From contig NC_133478.1 of assembly GCF_025370935.1 (NCBI RefSeq), positions 13,435,574-13,499,573 on the forward strand: DNA of 64,000 nucleotides, read 5' to 3'. The stretch's first letter is position 1. Each line of letters begins with the position of its first letter. Source of the stretch: Choristoneura fumiferana (Eukaryota; Arthropoda; Insecta; Lepidoptera; Tortricidae). The position numbers and the translations under genes were made by a program. The notes under the pieces are model-generated. The model saw only the letters and a list, made by a program, of their open reading frames with translations. It had not been told where the DNA came from and did no database searches. Below, piece by piece: positions 20,716-34,264 of this stretch.

Positions 20716-22579
20716 GGATGAGCCTGTAGAAGTGTCAAAATTTTAGGTACTAAAGAAATTCCATCATACCTCTTAGTTTTGGCGTAGGATGGATAGGCAG
20801 ACATCGCGGCCAAACTCTTTGTATTTATTATAGTTTCATAGCCATTAAGCGAGTGAAGGTTCCTAGGGGCCGAGACACGACACCTGCAGATGATCAGGCA
20901 ATTAGTGAACCCATAAACACCTACGCTTTTTACCCAAAATATCAAAAGTTCAAGCGCTCCCGACAAATTGATGAACTAGTCGGTCGATTAGTCGACCAAC
21001 GCGGTGTCAACCGAGCTACAACGGAGCTGGGTTGCCAATGTTGCCATTGCAAAATTGAAAAAATCCGATTTAAAACGGGACATTAGCATTACCGAGGCAA
21101 ATTCGCAAATTTTTATATGTAAACAAAAAAACTTATTTAACTAAGAAAAAAGTCATGGCATAGATAAATGTTATTAAGCGAGTTTATGCTATCACCTGAC
21201 TTAATTTACGCAGTATCTAATACATAATTAATAAAAATTTCATGATGTGTCTACTCTTGTATCTGTGTTGTCCTTTTAATCGTTCAAAGTTTTAATGAAG
21301 CCTTTTATGGGATAAGTTCGCCTGTGTACATCAGTTTCTCAGTGTATTTTTATATGTAACACAATATAAATACAGATTTTTCTTACCCTTTCAGGTTAAA
21401 ACGGTTGAATAAACTGTACCACTGTACCTAGTCATCTTTAATTTTAGGTTATTAGCAAAAGGTGGCAGCAGTTGTCATGTATTGAGCGTTAGAATGCCAA
21501 ACATTGGAACATTTACATTTAGGTACCTTAAAAGCAAGACGATGTGGCTTTATGTGAAAAAGAATGCATTTTTGTGCTACTTAGCATGGCAACCCCAACG
21601 GAGCCCAACTCGACCTTCCCTCATTAATATTTGATCCTGAATCAGGAGATTAAGGCATAAAAGTTTCCAAATTATGGCAGAGATTCTATTAAATGCGTCA
21701 AACGAGTTTTTAAAATAGGCCCCTTGAACGTGGCGGAGTGGGATTGGAGTTGCTCGATGCATAAGTAAGTGGTGGGGACTGATGTGGCAGGCGTGAAAAA
21801 CGTTAGTGTATATTTTTAAACCCGATACAAAAAGGGGTTATAAGTTTGACTGTCTGTCTGTGTGTCTGCCTGTGTAGCATTATAACGCCCAAATCGATTT
21901 TGATGCGGTTTCTTTTAACGAAAGCGTGGTATCATCGAGGTTATAACTATGTATTTAATTTTATTGCTAAGTTTCATCAAAATCGGTTCAGCTGTTTTTA
22001 TGAGGAAACTTTAAAATTACAATGTCGGGTATTTACAACTAACTTATATATAATATATAAGTTGGTTAGATTTTTGTTAAATAACTCTTAGTTAGGTATA
22101 AAAATAACGTATCTTATAGATTCTTATACAGTCATAACTAATACTGGCGTGAGGTATCAAAGTGTTATATTTAGTTCTATACACTATTCTTATAGAGACT
22201 CAGATAGATGAAATGACTGATTTACCGAGAAAACATACAGTCGAATTAAGAATATCTTCTCCTTTTTTGAAGTCTGTTAAAAATAGGAAAAAAGACAGGT
22301 TACATTATTTAGGCGCATATCTGTGCCTGGACATACAATAAGTTAAGGCCGCCGCTTAGTGGAAAAAATAAACGCATAGTAAAGTCGATTTTTTTCAACA
22401 TCTCGAGAGCTGCAGGTAGAATGACTATCAAAACATTTCATCGATTGTTCTGATAACTCATTAGCGGAACGTTTCGCGCTTGACTTGTTTCGGAGCTGCC
22501 CAAAACCGGCACTAAAGAGTATGATTGATGGTTTGCGTCTAATTATATTTCCAGAGCGCCATATTTCACTGGTTTTCCT

Positions 22580-22879
22580 TTACTTTAAACCTTTCGGGCG
22601 ATAGCATTTATTCGTAAGCAGGGTTAATAATTTACGTCTCAGAAGTGGTATTGGTAATAGTTTAAATTCTATTGGTAATTTGTTATAAATCCTTATCGCA
22701 AGAGAACATACACTCTTACGCATCAAAGCAGTTTTTGCAAGAGCTGGGCACAAATCCTCCCTAAACTTTTGCCCCAAACGTTTGCTAGTGTAGTTGGCTT
22801 TTTTAAACAACGCTGGATTATTTTTTACGAATATTACCGCCTCCAAAACGCAAAGAGAAGGCATTGTCAAGATATTCAA
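22580..22879 (-). pseudogene. LINE RT C-terminal fragment, copy B
   Basis: 99 codons, nearly identical to 5683-6003 over the C-terminal part, with the SLAIRIYNKLP motif. The upstream part diverges in frame from copy A. Confidence 0.5.
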
Positions 22880-22950
22880 ATCCTTGAAATGCGATATACA
22901 ACTATCAGTTTGTTTGAAGTAATTGTTATAGGTGGTTATAAAAGTCTAAA

Positions 22951-23087
22951 GGGCTGTTTCACCACCCATTGATTAATTTTATTTGACTGATAAATGAGAT
23001 GCCGTCTCCGTCTATTGCGAACAAAACAAACAGAGACGGCATCACATTTGTCCGTCAAATAAATTTAATCAATGGATGGTGAAACAG
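22951..23087. mobile_element. Palindromic MITE (GGGGCTGTTTCACC family), copy B
   Basis: Counterpart of 6053-6188 with its right side present (GGTGAAACAG). Confidence 0.75.
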
Positions 23088-23807
23088 GGGGTAAATGTAC
23101 ATATAAATAAACAAAATTAAAAAGTCTACCTTACCTTATGTTGTTTGTCTGGAACCACTCTAGAACTCTGTTAAGTAACATAAACTTCAACAGCAGAGAC
23201 CATTCTTAATCGTGGCTAGCTCAAAAATTCCGAGTGGGTCCCGATTTTGATTTAGTTTTTTTTAATACTTTTATTTTTTGTGGAAATGCTAGCGTAAAAA
23301 TGTATTTGCAACTAGCGTTTGCCCGCTTCTCCGTCTACAAAAAATTAGCTTACCACTGTCTCGGGAACTATGCAATTTTCCGGGATAAATCGGTTCAGCA
23401 ATTCAAGCATGCAGAGATAACGGACTGACATACTTTCTCATTTATAATAATAAAGTAAAGGATAGTGTCAAATACTTTAATCGTTAATTTCACTAACCAC
23501 GTGACAGAAGCTTACTTAAACTTAACAAAAGAACAAAACCAAAAGTGTAGCGCTGCTCGCGGTGGCCATTAGTTCCGCTATTCCACCACAGATGGCGCTG
23601 GTAGTGCCGCGCCACACGCGCTCTCGCCTTATTAGCGCTATCGTAAAACAACTAATCAACTGTTCGTTCTGCTATATAATAAAATGATACCGAATATTTC
23701 CAAATGGGATGTGAACGAAATTTATTGTTTCGGTTTACCTCTTTTAAAGGGTATTTTACGTATTCACGGACTTTAATGGTTGACCTACTTCGTAGCTTAG
23801 AGGTTGC

Positions 23808-23811
23808 AGTG
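23808..23811. other. Empty target site of the LTR element
   Basis: Single AGTG with flanks GAGGTTGC and TAAAGAATTC, identical to the two flanks of the LTR element in copy A. Confidence 0.93.
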
Positions 23812-24400
23812 TAAAGAATTCAAGAGAAGTTCTAACTGAGGACGGATGAAAATGATACGGTATTGTTTGCAATTTGATCCTTCTTTAACCGAGTTTAAAT
23901 TTGAATGTAATTACAATCTGATTTTACACACCATTTAATTACACTCGATAATGACAATATGCTAACAACACACATATATGTAGTTATCGTCGCTAGCTAG
24001 CTAAAGATGTTTTAAAAAAATGCTAAACAATGTTTGTACATATAGGTAAAGCTAATAAATACAATAATTAAGCTTGGCACCTTCTCTCCGGTAAGCTGTA
24101 AAAACCAACATCAACAACAGTCAGTTCGAAAAAAAAATTAAGCTCGATTTTTCCGTCAGTGTCTGACAAAGGCAAAATTTCAAAGACAAACAGTGTTAGA
24201 CATCGAGTACACCCTAATTCTGGAGTCAGTTCAGTTAATCATTCTGGTCAGAATGACAAGAAAATTATCATAGGTCCTTCGTAGACCTCGGACTTAGGGA
24301 ATGGCCACATCACCACGGCGTGGCATCGTGACGTGAAACGGCATGGCGTCTGAGTGCGGTATGTTGCCGCATCGTACGGAGTAATACGGCGGAAAGAACT

Positions 24401-24612
24401 TCATCATCATCATTATATCAGACGTAGAACGTCCGCTGTTGGAGGTAGGCCTCCCCTATATACCTCCAGTTGCTTCGGTTGGAAGCGGTCTGCATCCATC
24501 GGGAACCCGCGGCTTTAACCAGGTCGTTCGATCTGTGGTCTCCATTCGAGAACTTTTCGGCCCCAACGGCCATCTATTCTCCGTGCTATATGCACGCACT
24601 TGCCACACCTTA
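24401..24612 (-). mobile_element. LINE RT tail fragment
   Basis: On the minus strand, decayed RT-tail coding sequence (GRWGRKVLEWRP-like) with an ATC-repeat tail at its left end. Same insertion as 17418-17683 in copy A. Confidence 0.65.
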
Positions 24613-24668
24613 TTATAATCTGAATCTCGAGGCACAAGACCAGGTCTTGATGGACTGATGATTTGGAT

Positions 24669-24802
24669 CAGAGGTTCCCAAATTTCATTTCTCGTAGACC
24701 ACTTTCAAATTGTTACTGTTTTCGGTAGACCTATACTATATTCCCAAATCCGCCATTTTTTTAACGCCAGCGTAGACCCCTGGGACTTTGGGAACACCTC
24801 TG
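24669..24802. mobile_element. hAT-like MITE, 134 bp
   Basis: Inverted ends CAGAGGTTCCCAAA and TTTGGGAACACCTCTG, with GTAGACC near both ends. The 8-base flanks agree at 5 positions around TTGGA, consistent with an old hAT target duplication. Confidence 0.6.
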
Positions 24803-27008
24803 GCTTGGACTGATGAAAATTCAATATTTTAAATACATGTTCAACCCCAATGTATCATGAGCTAAACGAAGTGTTTATGAATAATGGGTACCTATTTGGT
24901 TTTGTTAGGTACTGCCTAAGTCTTACCTAAAGAGATAAGCTAAAAAATAAATTTACTTCAAAAAACAAGGAGCACGCATGTTCTCATGTAATGTAAAAGT
25001 CAGTAAAACAAAATTAACGTAAGCTTGTCATTTCACCTTATGGTCCAACAGCAACTATATTTTAAAAAATCTACAACTCTCAATCCAACAGTTAAAGCCT
25101 AAACTAAATCGTAGCACAGAACAGCAAAGTCCTTTTTGCAGTGTAACACAAAAGCCCTGAGTCCTTTTTAACTCAGGTAATAATAAAATAAGAGATTACA
25201 TCTTCGCGTAAGCAACAATAGGGCTCCCGGTTATTGGACTGGGGAGCCTTCGTCAAGAGAAAATGCACTTTAATGTCGAACTCACAAAGCATTTTTACGT
25301 CACGGTACACGGAGATTGTATATAACAGAGTTAAATTGCTGTGATAGGTAATCACTTGTTTAAACAGCTTAAAGAGCGTTTAGTTGCGAGAGCGACCTTG
25401 TCTTTTGATTGTGATAAGCGAGCATAATTGCATGCTAAATATTAAGACTTAAGTTTTAAAAGTGACGCTTGAGTGGAATTTTACAAGCTTTTATCTAACT
25501 TGTACCTAATTAAATGCATGTTTGTTAAGGTCACATTTATTTATTAAGTAAAATTTGACTGACTTCTAATGGTTAGATTGACTTGAAAGTTGTTGTATTT
25601 GGAAATGTGTGCGTCTTGGCGTACTTTTGAAATATTAGCTTTGACAATGTTAATTGTAATATGATTTAAGGTACGGAGACCTCCAATTGAGTTTTATCTT
25701 CTGCCTATAAATTACCTTTTGCAAAAAAATCATTGTCAACGAACTGAAGAAGGATGAACTGAAGGCAGAGATGTTACCCTCAAATCATAGAAGTTCTATT
25801 CTATGGTCTGAACGTTTAGGTATCAATATTAACGTTTAGGTATTAATAATTAGGTAGGTATCAAAATCAAAGCCTATTCTTAGACTTTTTATATACAATC
25901 CATGGAATCGTTCAGTTGATAGAACGAGGCAGGGTTGATAGAATCTGAGGCAGGGTTGATGTCAACAAGACGAACTCTGACCACCTAATGCAGGAGTTGT
26001 TGCAAGACTTGCAAGCAAAGAGTCCGTCAACGATATAGGGCAGAGCAATGTTTGAAGTTCACGAGGCTGGTCGGAACTAACCAGACGATGTCGGGCGGCA
26101 GGGTATATCTGATCTATTAGCCAGATCTGTTTACAGAAACCTATCGTTTCACAATAGGTGTCGAGGGTTGTCTTAACGTTATCTAATTCTAATGGGCTAA
26201 TTGACAAAAATAAAACATACGCCTCCAATGTATTCTGATAATGTAATTGACAGAATACTTAGATTTTTTTAGGATACTGGCGTATTATAAAATATGGAGT
26301 ATGTTAGTACCTAAGGGTTATTTTAAATTCTTAATGTTAAGACAAGGTATACCTACTTAATTAGGACTATTGTCTGCATATCACAATACAACTAATTAAT
26401 AACCATTACGGTGGCAAACGCATTTCAATGACCCATTAGACGCCCTCAACTCAAAAGTAAAACAAAACAAAAATTTAAAACGGATACACACGACGAGTGA
26501 AGAATGCACGCCGATACTGACGTGACTCATCCCATCACTGGCCACCACGAAGACGCATTATCCACTGTAAATCGATACCTAAAACACCTATTTTCAACTC
26601 AATATTACTCAATGCAAAGTCTTCATCAAAGCTCAAAGAACTCTGGTCGGCCGGAGTATGCTCCCAAAGTTAATCCTACCGACAGCTACAACCGAACTGT
26701 TGGAACAGCGTTTGATTGTAGAACCTCCGTACACCACATAGAGACCATAGAGTAATCATATTTTTTCACCAAAGGCAAAAATACATTGGCCTGTAATCTA
26801 ACAGAAGTTTAGACTACATTCCGAGCGTAATAACAAGCTGTGCCGTATTGTTCACTGTGGTTTTTGAGCGTTTATAAATCAACATTTTAAGGAGTTAGGC
26901 ACACATTGCAAGCGTATCGCAACCTTTGGAAATTATGTGCGTATTGGTTTTGGGAATGTATAGGCCTGTTTGAGTTCTTTGTTACGATTTATATCGACGC
27001 TGTGTTAC
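24803..27008. other. Intergenic, no gene supported
   Basis: AT-rich. An 83-codon open frame at 26504-26755 (plus) has somewhat higher GC than its surroundings but resembles nothing I know, and no splice or promoter context supports it. Confidence 0.4.
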
Positions 27009-27065
27009 GAAATCTACTTTTTTTTTATTCGACTGGATGGCAAACGAGCAAGTGGGCAACTTTGT
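27009..27065 (-). repeat. LINE 3' terminal fragment
   Basis: TTTTTTATTCGACTGGATGG with GCAAACGAGCAAGTGGG is the inverse of the LINE end at 63870-63915. Confidence 0.55.
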
Positions 27066-27960
27066 TATAGTTGTTAAAAAGTGTAATAAGTATTAACTGG
27101 TACTTACTATCTTGTATATCTACAGCTATAAGACACATAGTATTATTTGTTTTGCTTGTATTAGTGGTCTAATGAATAGTAATAATAATCTTAAATCATT
27201 TTTGTTTTTTTTTCTCTTTTTTTTCTGTAGTCTTCAAGGCAAAGATTTTTAGTCTGAAAGAGCTGGTATTTTTAAAAAGAGACGAGTTTAGGAACCCTTT
27301 GCGGCATATTTACTTGATTTTGTTTTATTTCAGCAAAGCGCTTACTTTGGATGAGAAAAAGCTAAGTTTTGAATAGGCTTTAGATATGTATATCACCTAT
27401 TGCTTATATAACAGAGTTATTTTCTAAACGCTGAAATGGCGTACGCTCGGATGACCTCTAAAAACTTGCGGATCCCAAAGAAAACCCGCAGGAATCCGCA
27501 TCATATCGGTCCAGTGGTTCAAGAGATTAGCGGCATTCAGACGCGCAGACAGATGGATTGACGACACTTTCTTTTGAAGCGATGATGGCCTTTGTTTGGG
27601 TGAGGTCGCCAGGCAAATGAATTTATAAAAAGTACAGAGGAAGACAAATGTAGAATTACTGGATGTTTTTCAACCTACTGTATGAAAAACTTCTAATAAT
27701 TGCGGACAATCACAAATGTTACCTATGGTAAAAAATTTAAAAATTAAAACCTAAATTTCACTGTAATCATTAATGTGTTTTTGAAATGCTATTTTTGGTT
27801 ATTTATACATATTTACTTACAACTTTTTTTTAACTTTTTTTATTTTATGTCTTGTGGGGTTACCCGCCCCCTTTAATAAAATAATAACAATAAAACCCTC
27901 AACAAAATCGAGGAACTTGAGTGTCAGGATTAGATATGTACTTTTGACCTTCGTATCTCG
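27066..27960. other. Intergenic, no gene seen
   Basis: AT-rich, with a decayed interspersed repeat around 27420-27590. No open frame is supported. Confidence 0.4.
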
Positions 27961-28241
27961 TTTCGGCCTATATACGTTACACTGCTGTGCACAGACCTCC
28001 TCTCACAATGACAGCGCGGGTCCGCAGTTCCCATACGGGTCCAGTGCGAATTGGGAACTTTGTACACGCCGTTGAATTACTTCGCAGGTTTGTGCAGATA
28101 TCCTTACGATGTTTTACTTCACCATAAAGTTTACGGTTTTCAAATGTAATTTTGCACATGAATTTCGATAAACTCAGAGGTGCGAGTCCGGATTTGAACC
28201 CACGATCTGCTTGAGAGGATAAAGGTCAAACCACTAGGCTT
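27961..28241 (-). repeat. tRNA-derived SINE
   Basis: On the minus strand, a tRNA-like head at the right end with a GGTTCAAATCC-type box B, then the conserved body. Same family as 41565-41875. Confidence 0.8.
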
Positions 28242-29560
28242 GAAAATAAAAAAAACTGAGTTAAAGTTAATTTTCAAACTGTGTTATTTAACAATAAATA
28301 AAATCCGCAACGTTGAACTTTTATAGAGTAGAAAAATCGATTCTCATTTAAAACAGAAAACTCACCCTCCTCCAATTACCACAAGTAACAGATAAACCAT
28401 AAAACTAGATTTAGAGTTAATACAGACACGTGTCTACGCAAAGAGGTTGAAAGGAAGCCACCCCTTTGCCCCCGTAGCCGTGAGGGGCGGGCTTCAAATA
28501 AAAATAAAATGCGGGATAAACAACTAGATGATGCAGAACTTGTGTTTAATACATATTACACTTTGCATTGTCTCTAATTTCCCTAAATTGAAAATAACTA
28601 ATGGCAACGCTCAAAAAGTCCAGTTAATTAAAAAAAAAACACTGCATCAGCTAATCATAACGCACTGCCTGGAGGCATGGTTGTTGTATGCAACATTAAA
28701 AAAAAACTGAGTTCTACCACTCTACTGTGTTATATAAACGGCTAAAGAGAAATGTCATTGAACGATTTCACATTCCCTCCGCGGTTCAGCGCAATGCATG
28801 TTTCTTTTTTTATTCAAAATTTGAAAGCATGGAGTATCTACTTAAGTAAACTAACTTTTTAAATGTGCGACTCTGATGTTTGTTTTGTTTTGTTTTACTT
28901 ACATCAATCTTAAAAAAAGTAAAAAACTCTATAAGCATACAAAGTTTTTCAGATGCACGATTCGAATTAATAGACAAGGTTTAAATAACAATTAATCATA
29001 AAAATACGTTCGTCTAGACTGGCATTGTAAGAATGTCATCGTGATGTGCCATTGCGCGATGTCTCTTAAATAGAATATTGGAAGTTTATACCGTGCCGAA
29101 ATTATTATTATGTACCTATGAAAAATCCAATATGGCTTAATTATGCGAAAAGGCGTCAGTTGTTAAGCAAACTACCGCAACCATTATATATTATTATTTA
29201 TGGAATTCTCAAAACACATAGCTTTTGTATTATAAAGGCACCTAATGCAATTTGAGCCATAATTTTTTATGCAGAAGGTTTACTATTGAAAAAGTACGAT
29301 TAAATACATCTTAATATTCTAAGCGCTTGTTCATTATCATTAGGTTACTGTACCTATACCTACTTTGGGGTAAAAAAATTCACAGAATGATTGAAATTGT
29401 ATTATTAGTGAACAAAGAACAATGAATCAATAACGAAGTAGGTATTAGAATGGTCGACGTATCGTGTCTATCAATATCAACGTAAAGTCATAGTTCCTAT
29501 CATAAAAACAAACTGCACACTGGCAGTTTATTTACATAAACATAGACACAAAAAAGCAAA
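28242..29560. other. Intergenic, no gene seen
   Basis: AT-rich apart from a short C-rich/G-rich segment at about 28455-28495. No repeat family or gene is recognised. Confidence 0.4.
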
Positions 29561-29572
29561 TCGTTTAGAAAT

Positions 29573-29697
29573 GCGCGGGAAAGGCCGGATAGGTGAGATC
29601 CGCAGCGGGGCGGGGCGGGGAATAATCGATACCCCATAGAACCATAAGTAGGGTGGACATATCATTACGCCGAATTTGGCGGGAAATTATCTGATTG
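29573..29697 (+). promoter_or_regulatory. Promoter-like cluster: E2F, GC-box, DRE-like and CCAAT motifs
   Basis: In an AT-rich setting this short stretch holds GCGCGGGAAA (29573-29582) and TTTGGCGGGAAA (29675-29686), both E2F-type. It also has three fused GC boxes (29605-29620), AATCGATA (29624-29631, one base off the insect DRE TATCGATA) and ATTGG (29693-29697). In Drosophila, E2F and DRE sites go together at replication and cell-cycle genes. No coding exon is seen nearby, so it could be the promoter or untranslated first exon of a gene extending out of the window, or chance. Confidence 0.35.
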
Positions 29698-29837
29698 GCT
29701 TCGTAGGTGGAGATTTTAAAATTCGTACGTTCTTAAGGCGCTTTTTAGTTTTAAACTTTTAATACGGGTAGGTAAGCACGTTTTATTTAGTTGAGGCGTT
29801 ATTTAGTTAACTGTATAATGTGTTTATATACAATGTA

Positions 29838-29872
29838 TACATGCAATGCTGTATAATGTATACATGCAATGT
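29838..29872. repeat. 20-base tandem duplication
   Basis: TATAATGTATACATGCAATG-type unit occurs twice in a row. Confidence 0.6.
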
Positions 29873-32800
29873 TTAGTGGCAAATTTGGCAGAAATTATTA
29901 TATTGTGGGTCGGAGGAAAGGTGCCTGCGCTAATATTATGAAGGCGCGCTAAGGTATTTAACTTACAAATGGATATAGTCAGATGAGTGGACCTGAGCGT
30001 AAAGTAGGAATAATCCTTTTGTTATTATAAGTACGCTAGTCAGGTAAAACTCAAAACAAATATTTTGAGTTGCTTTGAGCAAAAAAAATGTTTCTGCTTT
30101 ACTTTAATGCCTGAAAATAATGTGGGTAAGTATATTTATATGGCTATTATAATGCAACAATACATACTGAATTTTAGTAAGAATGTAGGTTAGTAAGAGA
30201 CAACAGATAGATTTTTACATTGTAAACACATGTCATGTAAATATAAGAAATTCACGAAAAGATCGTCAAATGTATACATAAAATAATGTATAACTAGTAG
30301 AATCACAATGAAATGTCAGCCAATAATAAAAATTACAATGTCAAATGAGAATTTGAAATAATAATAACAATAATGGACAGTACAATTAAAATGTTGTCAA
30401 TTTACCAATAATATAAATGCAAAAAACATTAAAATTTCGTACATGAATTAAAGCTAAATAATTCAGATGTCAGTATAAAAACATAGAAATAAAATTAAAA
30501 TTACAATTCCAAAGTATTATTTAGGAAGTAGAAACTATTTATGACATAAATACAGTGAAACTAAATATCGATGTGATAAAATTCTATATAAAAAATAAAT
30601 TAGTTCACAAAACATGAAAAATTTCATTAAAAAATAAAACGAAACCAATGGGTTACTAAACAAGATACAGTATTGTAAACTTCAGCTAAGTATTTACTGT
30701 TGAACAAATAAAAGATACTTAAGTAGCAACTAACAGATTCCTTTTAACATATTGGAATTGTCTAAATTTACTGCAATAGTCCTTTTGTGAAATTGAATTT
30801 TCTGCACTTTTCCATACGCGTACGTATTACCTAAATCTTTTAACAAAAACCAATAAAATTAACTTAAAAGTACATAATTTTATAAACTGAACAAAGACAA
30901 ATGACCTAAGAAAGAAAATTCTACTACCTACAATAAGATAAAAAACAATATTATTTACAAAGGTGCATTCCTGAGATAAGCTAACCATTTAACCGTGTAT
31001 ATCGTCTACATAACTAACAGCTCAAACAATTAATCCATCGCTTCCTTGTTATTGTTACCATAGACTATGTCGCGGCATTTATTACTCTAGTCACCCCAGC
31101 CCCAGTTCTAAATAGATCCCCATCTGTGGTACCGGGTTCACTGCCCTTTGCAGGGGCGTGATGCCACATCTTGTGTCAAATTGCCTGTGGATTTAAGAGG
31201 ATACTGGCCACTTAGATTTTTTTTCTATTTATTTGCTAAAAGGTTTGCCGCATTAGAAAAGTAAAGTGAGAAGACACTGGTTGCTATTAAAAAAACTGAC
31301 TTCTTTGACGTAAGAACTTTACAATACCTAGGTACTGGCGGCCATAGCATTACTTTTTTAAATTATTAATAATTTATTAATGATTTTGAGCAGTATAACA
31401 CTGTAAGGGCGTCGGAATACAATAACCAATATGTTTAGTTTATTTTATATAATTAACTATATGGCAAGTGTATTGGACACCTTTGCACCTGGTATGATGC
31501 GGGGCGGTTTATTTGACTGATTGCGTATTTGTCTGACCTTTTGTGCTATTTATTTTATTTTTTGTAACCTGACGTGTATTTATTATTAAACAAATTTACT
31601 TATTAATTATATTAAGAAACATTGCTTTTCTTCCGAAAATTGTAAATTAAATTTTAAGAATCTTTTTTTAAACCAAACAATTCGTACTATAAAAAGAAAA
31701 TGGAGAACTTTGAAGTGACAATGCCCTACAAACAATATCAGATACAACTCATTTTTATGCGATTATCTAAAAAATTAACATCTTTACTCCAGATAAAACA
31801 GATTTTAAAGCAAATTAGTAGCTAAAAAAAGAGTTAAGAGCTCATAAGACGCTTAATGTGGCTCGGAGCCAATTTTCGTGGGCTTATTTGTTCGAAATAA
31901 GAGTGGAATAAAATTGGATGAACGTAATTTAACAACTTTTTTCGGATTTACCATTGCTTAATAGGTTTAATTATTAATGTGTCGTTAGATGATTGAAGTA
32001 AAAATAATGCTTATATTTAATTCTTTTGTTAGTTAGTTAGTACTTATTTTTGGTACGTTTCTTTAGTAATCTTTATATTTATTATAATATTAAGTGGTTT
32101 ACCTTAATAAATTTATTAAGACTTCTTTAAAGTCTATGTCAAATGTTAGTTTTTGTTTTATAGTCTCTTTTGAACCGACTTCAAAAAAAGAAGGAAAACT
32201 GCAGACAGCAGGCGGGAATGAACCTATAGTGTCTACTTTACCTTCATCATATCTAAGAGGCTTCTAGCACTACTGCTGGTCTTTTGCTGAGACAACATCT
32301 TCAAACTAGTAGAATATTATTTTCATGGTTTTTTGTGGTCGGTTAAATTTTTTGTTGTAATTTTTTATTCTTTGTAGAATAAAAATTCTACATTTTTTAT
32401 TCTCTGTATGTGTAGGTACATTGAATCATAAATATATATGTTTCAATTATAAAAAATATAAAATTATATTCGAAAAATATCCCAAAATGTTGCATGCATG
32501 TTGCATATCTCCCACAATATTTTAATTCGAGCACGAAACAAAACGAAACTGAGCAATAAGTTTCCGCGGCAGTCCCATTGATCTAGTCTACGAGGAGATT
32601 CGTTGTATGGAGACTTCCGAATAATTCTCCCGCCTATGAAACTTGGCACATGATGAAAATAAGTAATACAGATTATAATTATACTATAATCCAACAACTT
32701 TTCTTACGAGAAGTTAGGTATTTTTACCTAAACATGAAAATCATTTATAGCTCTCTGCGAAAAATTCCTCAGACTTAAATTCTTTATGTATACCTAACTA

Positions 32801-34070
32801 TGTACTACTTAGAATATGTATGTAAAACTATCCAATTATTTTTCTGTTTCAGAGATACCGCAAATTTAACTTTTAACATTTTGGACTATAACTTCTACTG
32901 AAAAATTTAACTGCTGATTTTTATTTTTTAATATGCTTTACATGTTCAACCATATAGCTTTTCTTAGTTATCCAAAAGTTTTTCATTTTGAAATATTTAT
33001 TTTTGCTTAATTACGTGATGTAAAAATAGCTCCGTCCATTCTTATACATCTATTGGTCATTTGATTATATATTAAAACAGTTTTATCAATTATCAAACAA
33101 AATTTTGAACGTTCATAATACTTATAAAGACTAAATGCAGACGAGATGTAGTTCGCGGGCTAAAGTCAGCGATACGTTCTTATTACCACTCACGTAAGGT
33201 TAAAATTGTATATTATTTCTTCTTTTATTATTTGAATTAATAAAATGTGAAGTGGCGTAAGCGGTAAACATTAGTGCATCTTTTATTCAGGACACTTTTT
33301 CAACCAATCTCATTCGCACCTAGAGATCTGGTATAATAACTGAATAAGATCATCAGCTCAACCTAATTTTGAAAAAACGGCGCTCAAAATAGATAATTTT
33401 TCTGAGTGAACTTTATATACATTACATCAAGGTTCAATTTTGTTGACATATTGCTTTTAGATACGAGATTTTTTCAAAGTAGTGACTATATATAATATAC
33501 GAGTGAGTACCTACTCATGCAAAATTACAGCTTTCTAGCACTAACAGTCTCTAAGATAATCCGCAGACGGGTGGATTGACACGTCGCGTTGCATTAAAGC
33601 TGTAATGGTTTCTTATACGCTTATACCTATAAGTAAGTACATAAACAAGTAAGTACCTATAAGTCCGTAAACCTTTACAAAACCCTTAAATTATGTGAAA
33701 AATTATCGATAATAATAATAATCAATGAACCATACTAAAGTCAGCAATGAAGCAAAAACTGAAAAGTAAACAAGCAATAGTATAACTTTACGTCCTATAT
33801 TAATTATGGCAATATTAGTCCTCCAATTCACAAGCTCGGCTAAGGTTTTGCTCTTACCGTCCGAAATGGTGTAAGCGCCATGATCTGAATGGCGCTTACG
33901 CCCCCTTGATCGCGTATACGCAACAATTGATATGCAAAGCTCGTACAGTCCACATCGGTTGATTCCAGGCCGCACTGGATTTTGTATTTGAATAGCTTTA
34001 GGTTTTTAACGTAGGGGAGATTAGGTTTTGAAATTATACAGTATATTTTTGTTACAACCACAAGCTTTGA
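29873..34070. other. AT-rich, gene-free interval
   Basis: No coding frame is supported. A GC-richer island at 31060-31200 and a perfect 10-bp hairpin at 33871-33899 (arms GTAAGCGCCA / TGGCGCTTAC, 9-base loop) stand out. The edge of a common repeat (GAACCGACTTCAAAAAAAG) is at about 32172. Confidence 0.4.
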
Positions 34071-34074
34071 CTTA

Positions 34075-34225
34075 ATGAGGGCTATCGTTTTTTGTCTCAC
34101 TAGATGGCGCACTGTTGCGTGAGGTTTTTAAGTGTGGCTTTCAGAGTCTGTTATTACGGGCGTTAAAACGAAGTTTAGATTGAAATCATATTTAAAACAC
34201 CTTAAAACCGTACCATAATAAAAAA
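34075..34225 (-). mobile_element. Truncated copy of the ~420 bp inverted-repeat family
   Basis: ATGAGGGCTATCG at its left end and the next ~140 bases match the reverse of 63025-63166. Confidence 0.65.
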
Positions 34226-34264
34226 ATATATATCAAAGTTTAAAAAACATGAAATAAAAACTTA

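Larger units (their letters stand above)
18189..24549. repeat. Duplicated locus, copy B (without LTR element)
   Basis: This is the second copy of the locus seen at 1-17683, in the same orientation. It starts at the base matching window position 1 and runs through the point where copy A meets the N gap. It keeps uninterrupted target sites for the LTR element (AGTG at 23808-23811), the LINE-tail insertion (24030-24035) and the palindromic MITE (24520-24522). It also has 94 bases (23087-23180) that copy A lacks, where a 4-base AACA microhomology suggests a deletion in A. Confidence 0.85.
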
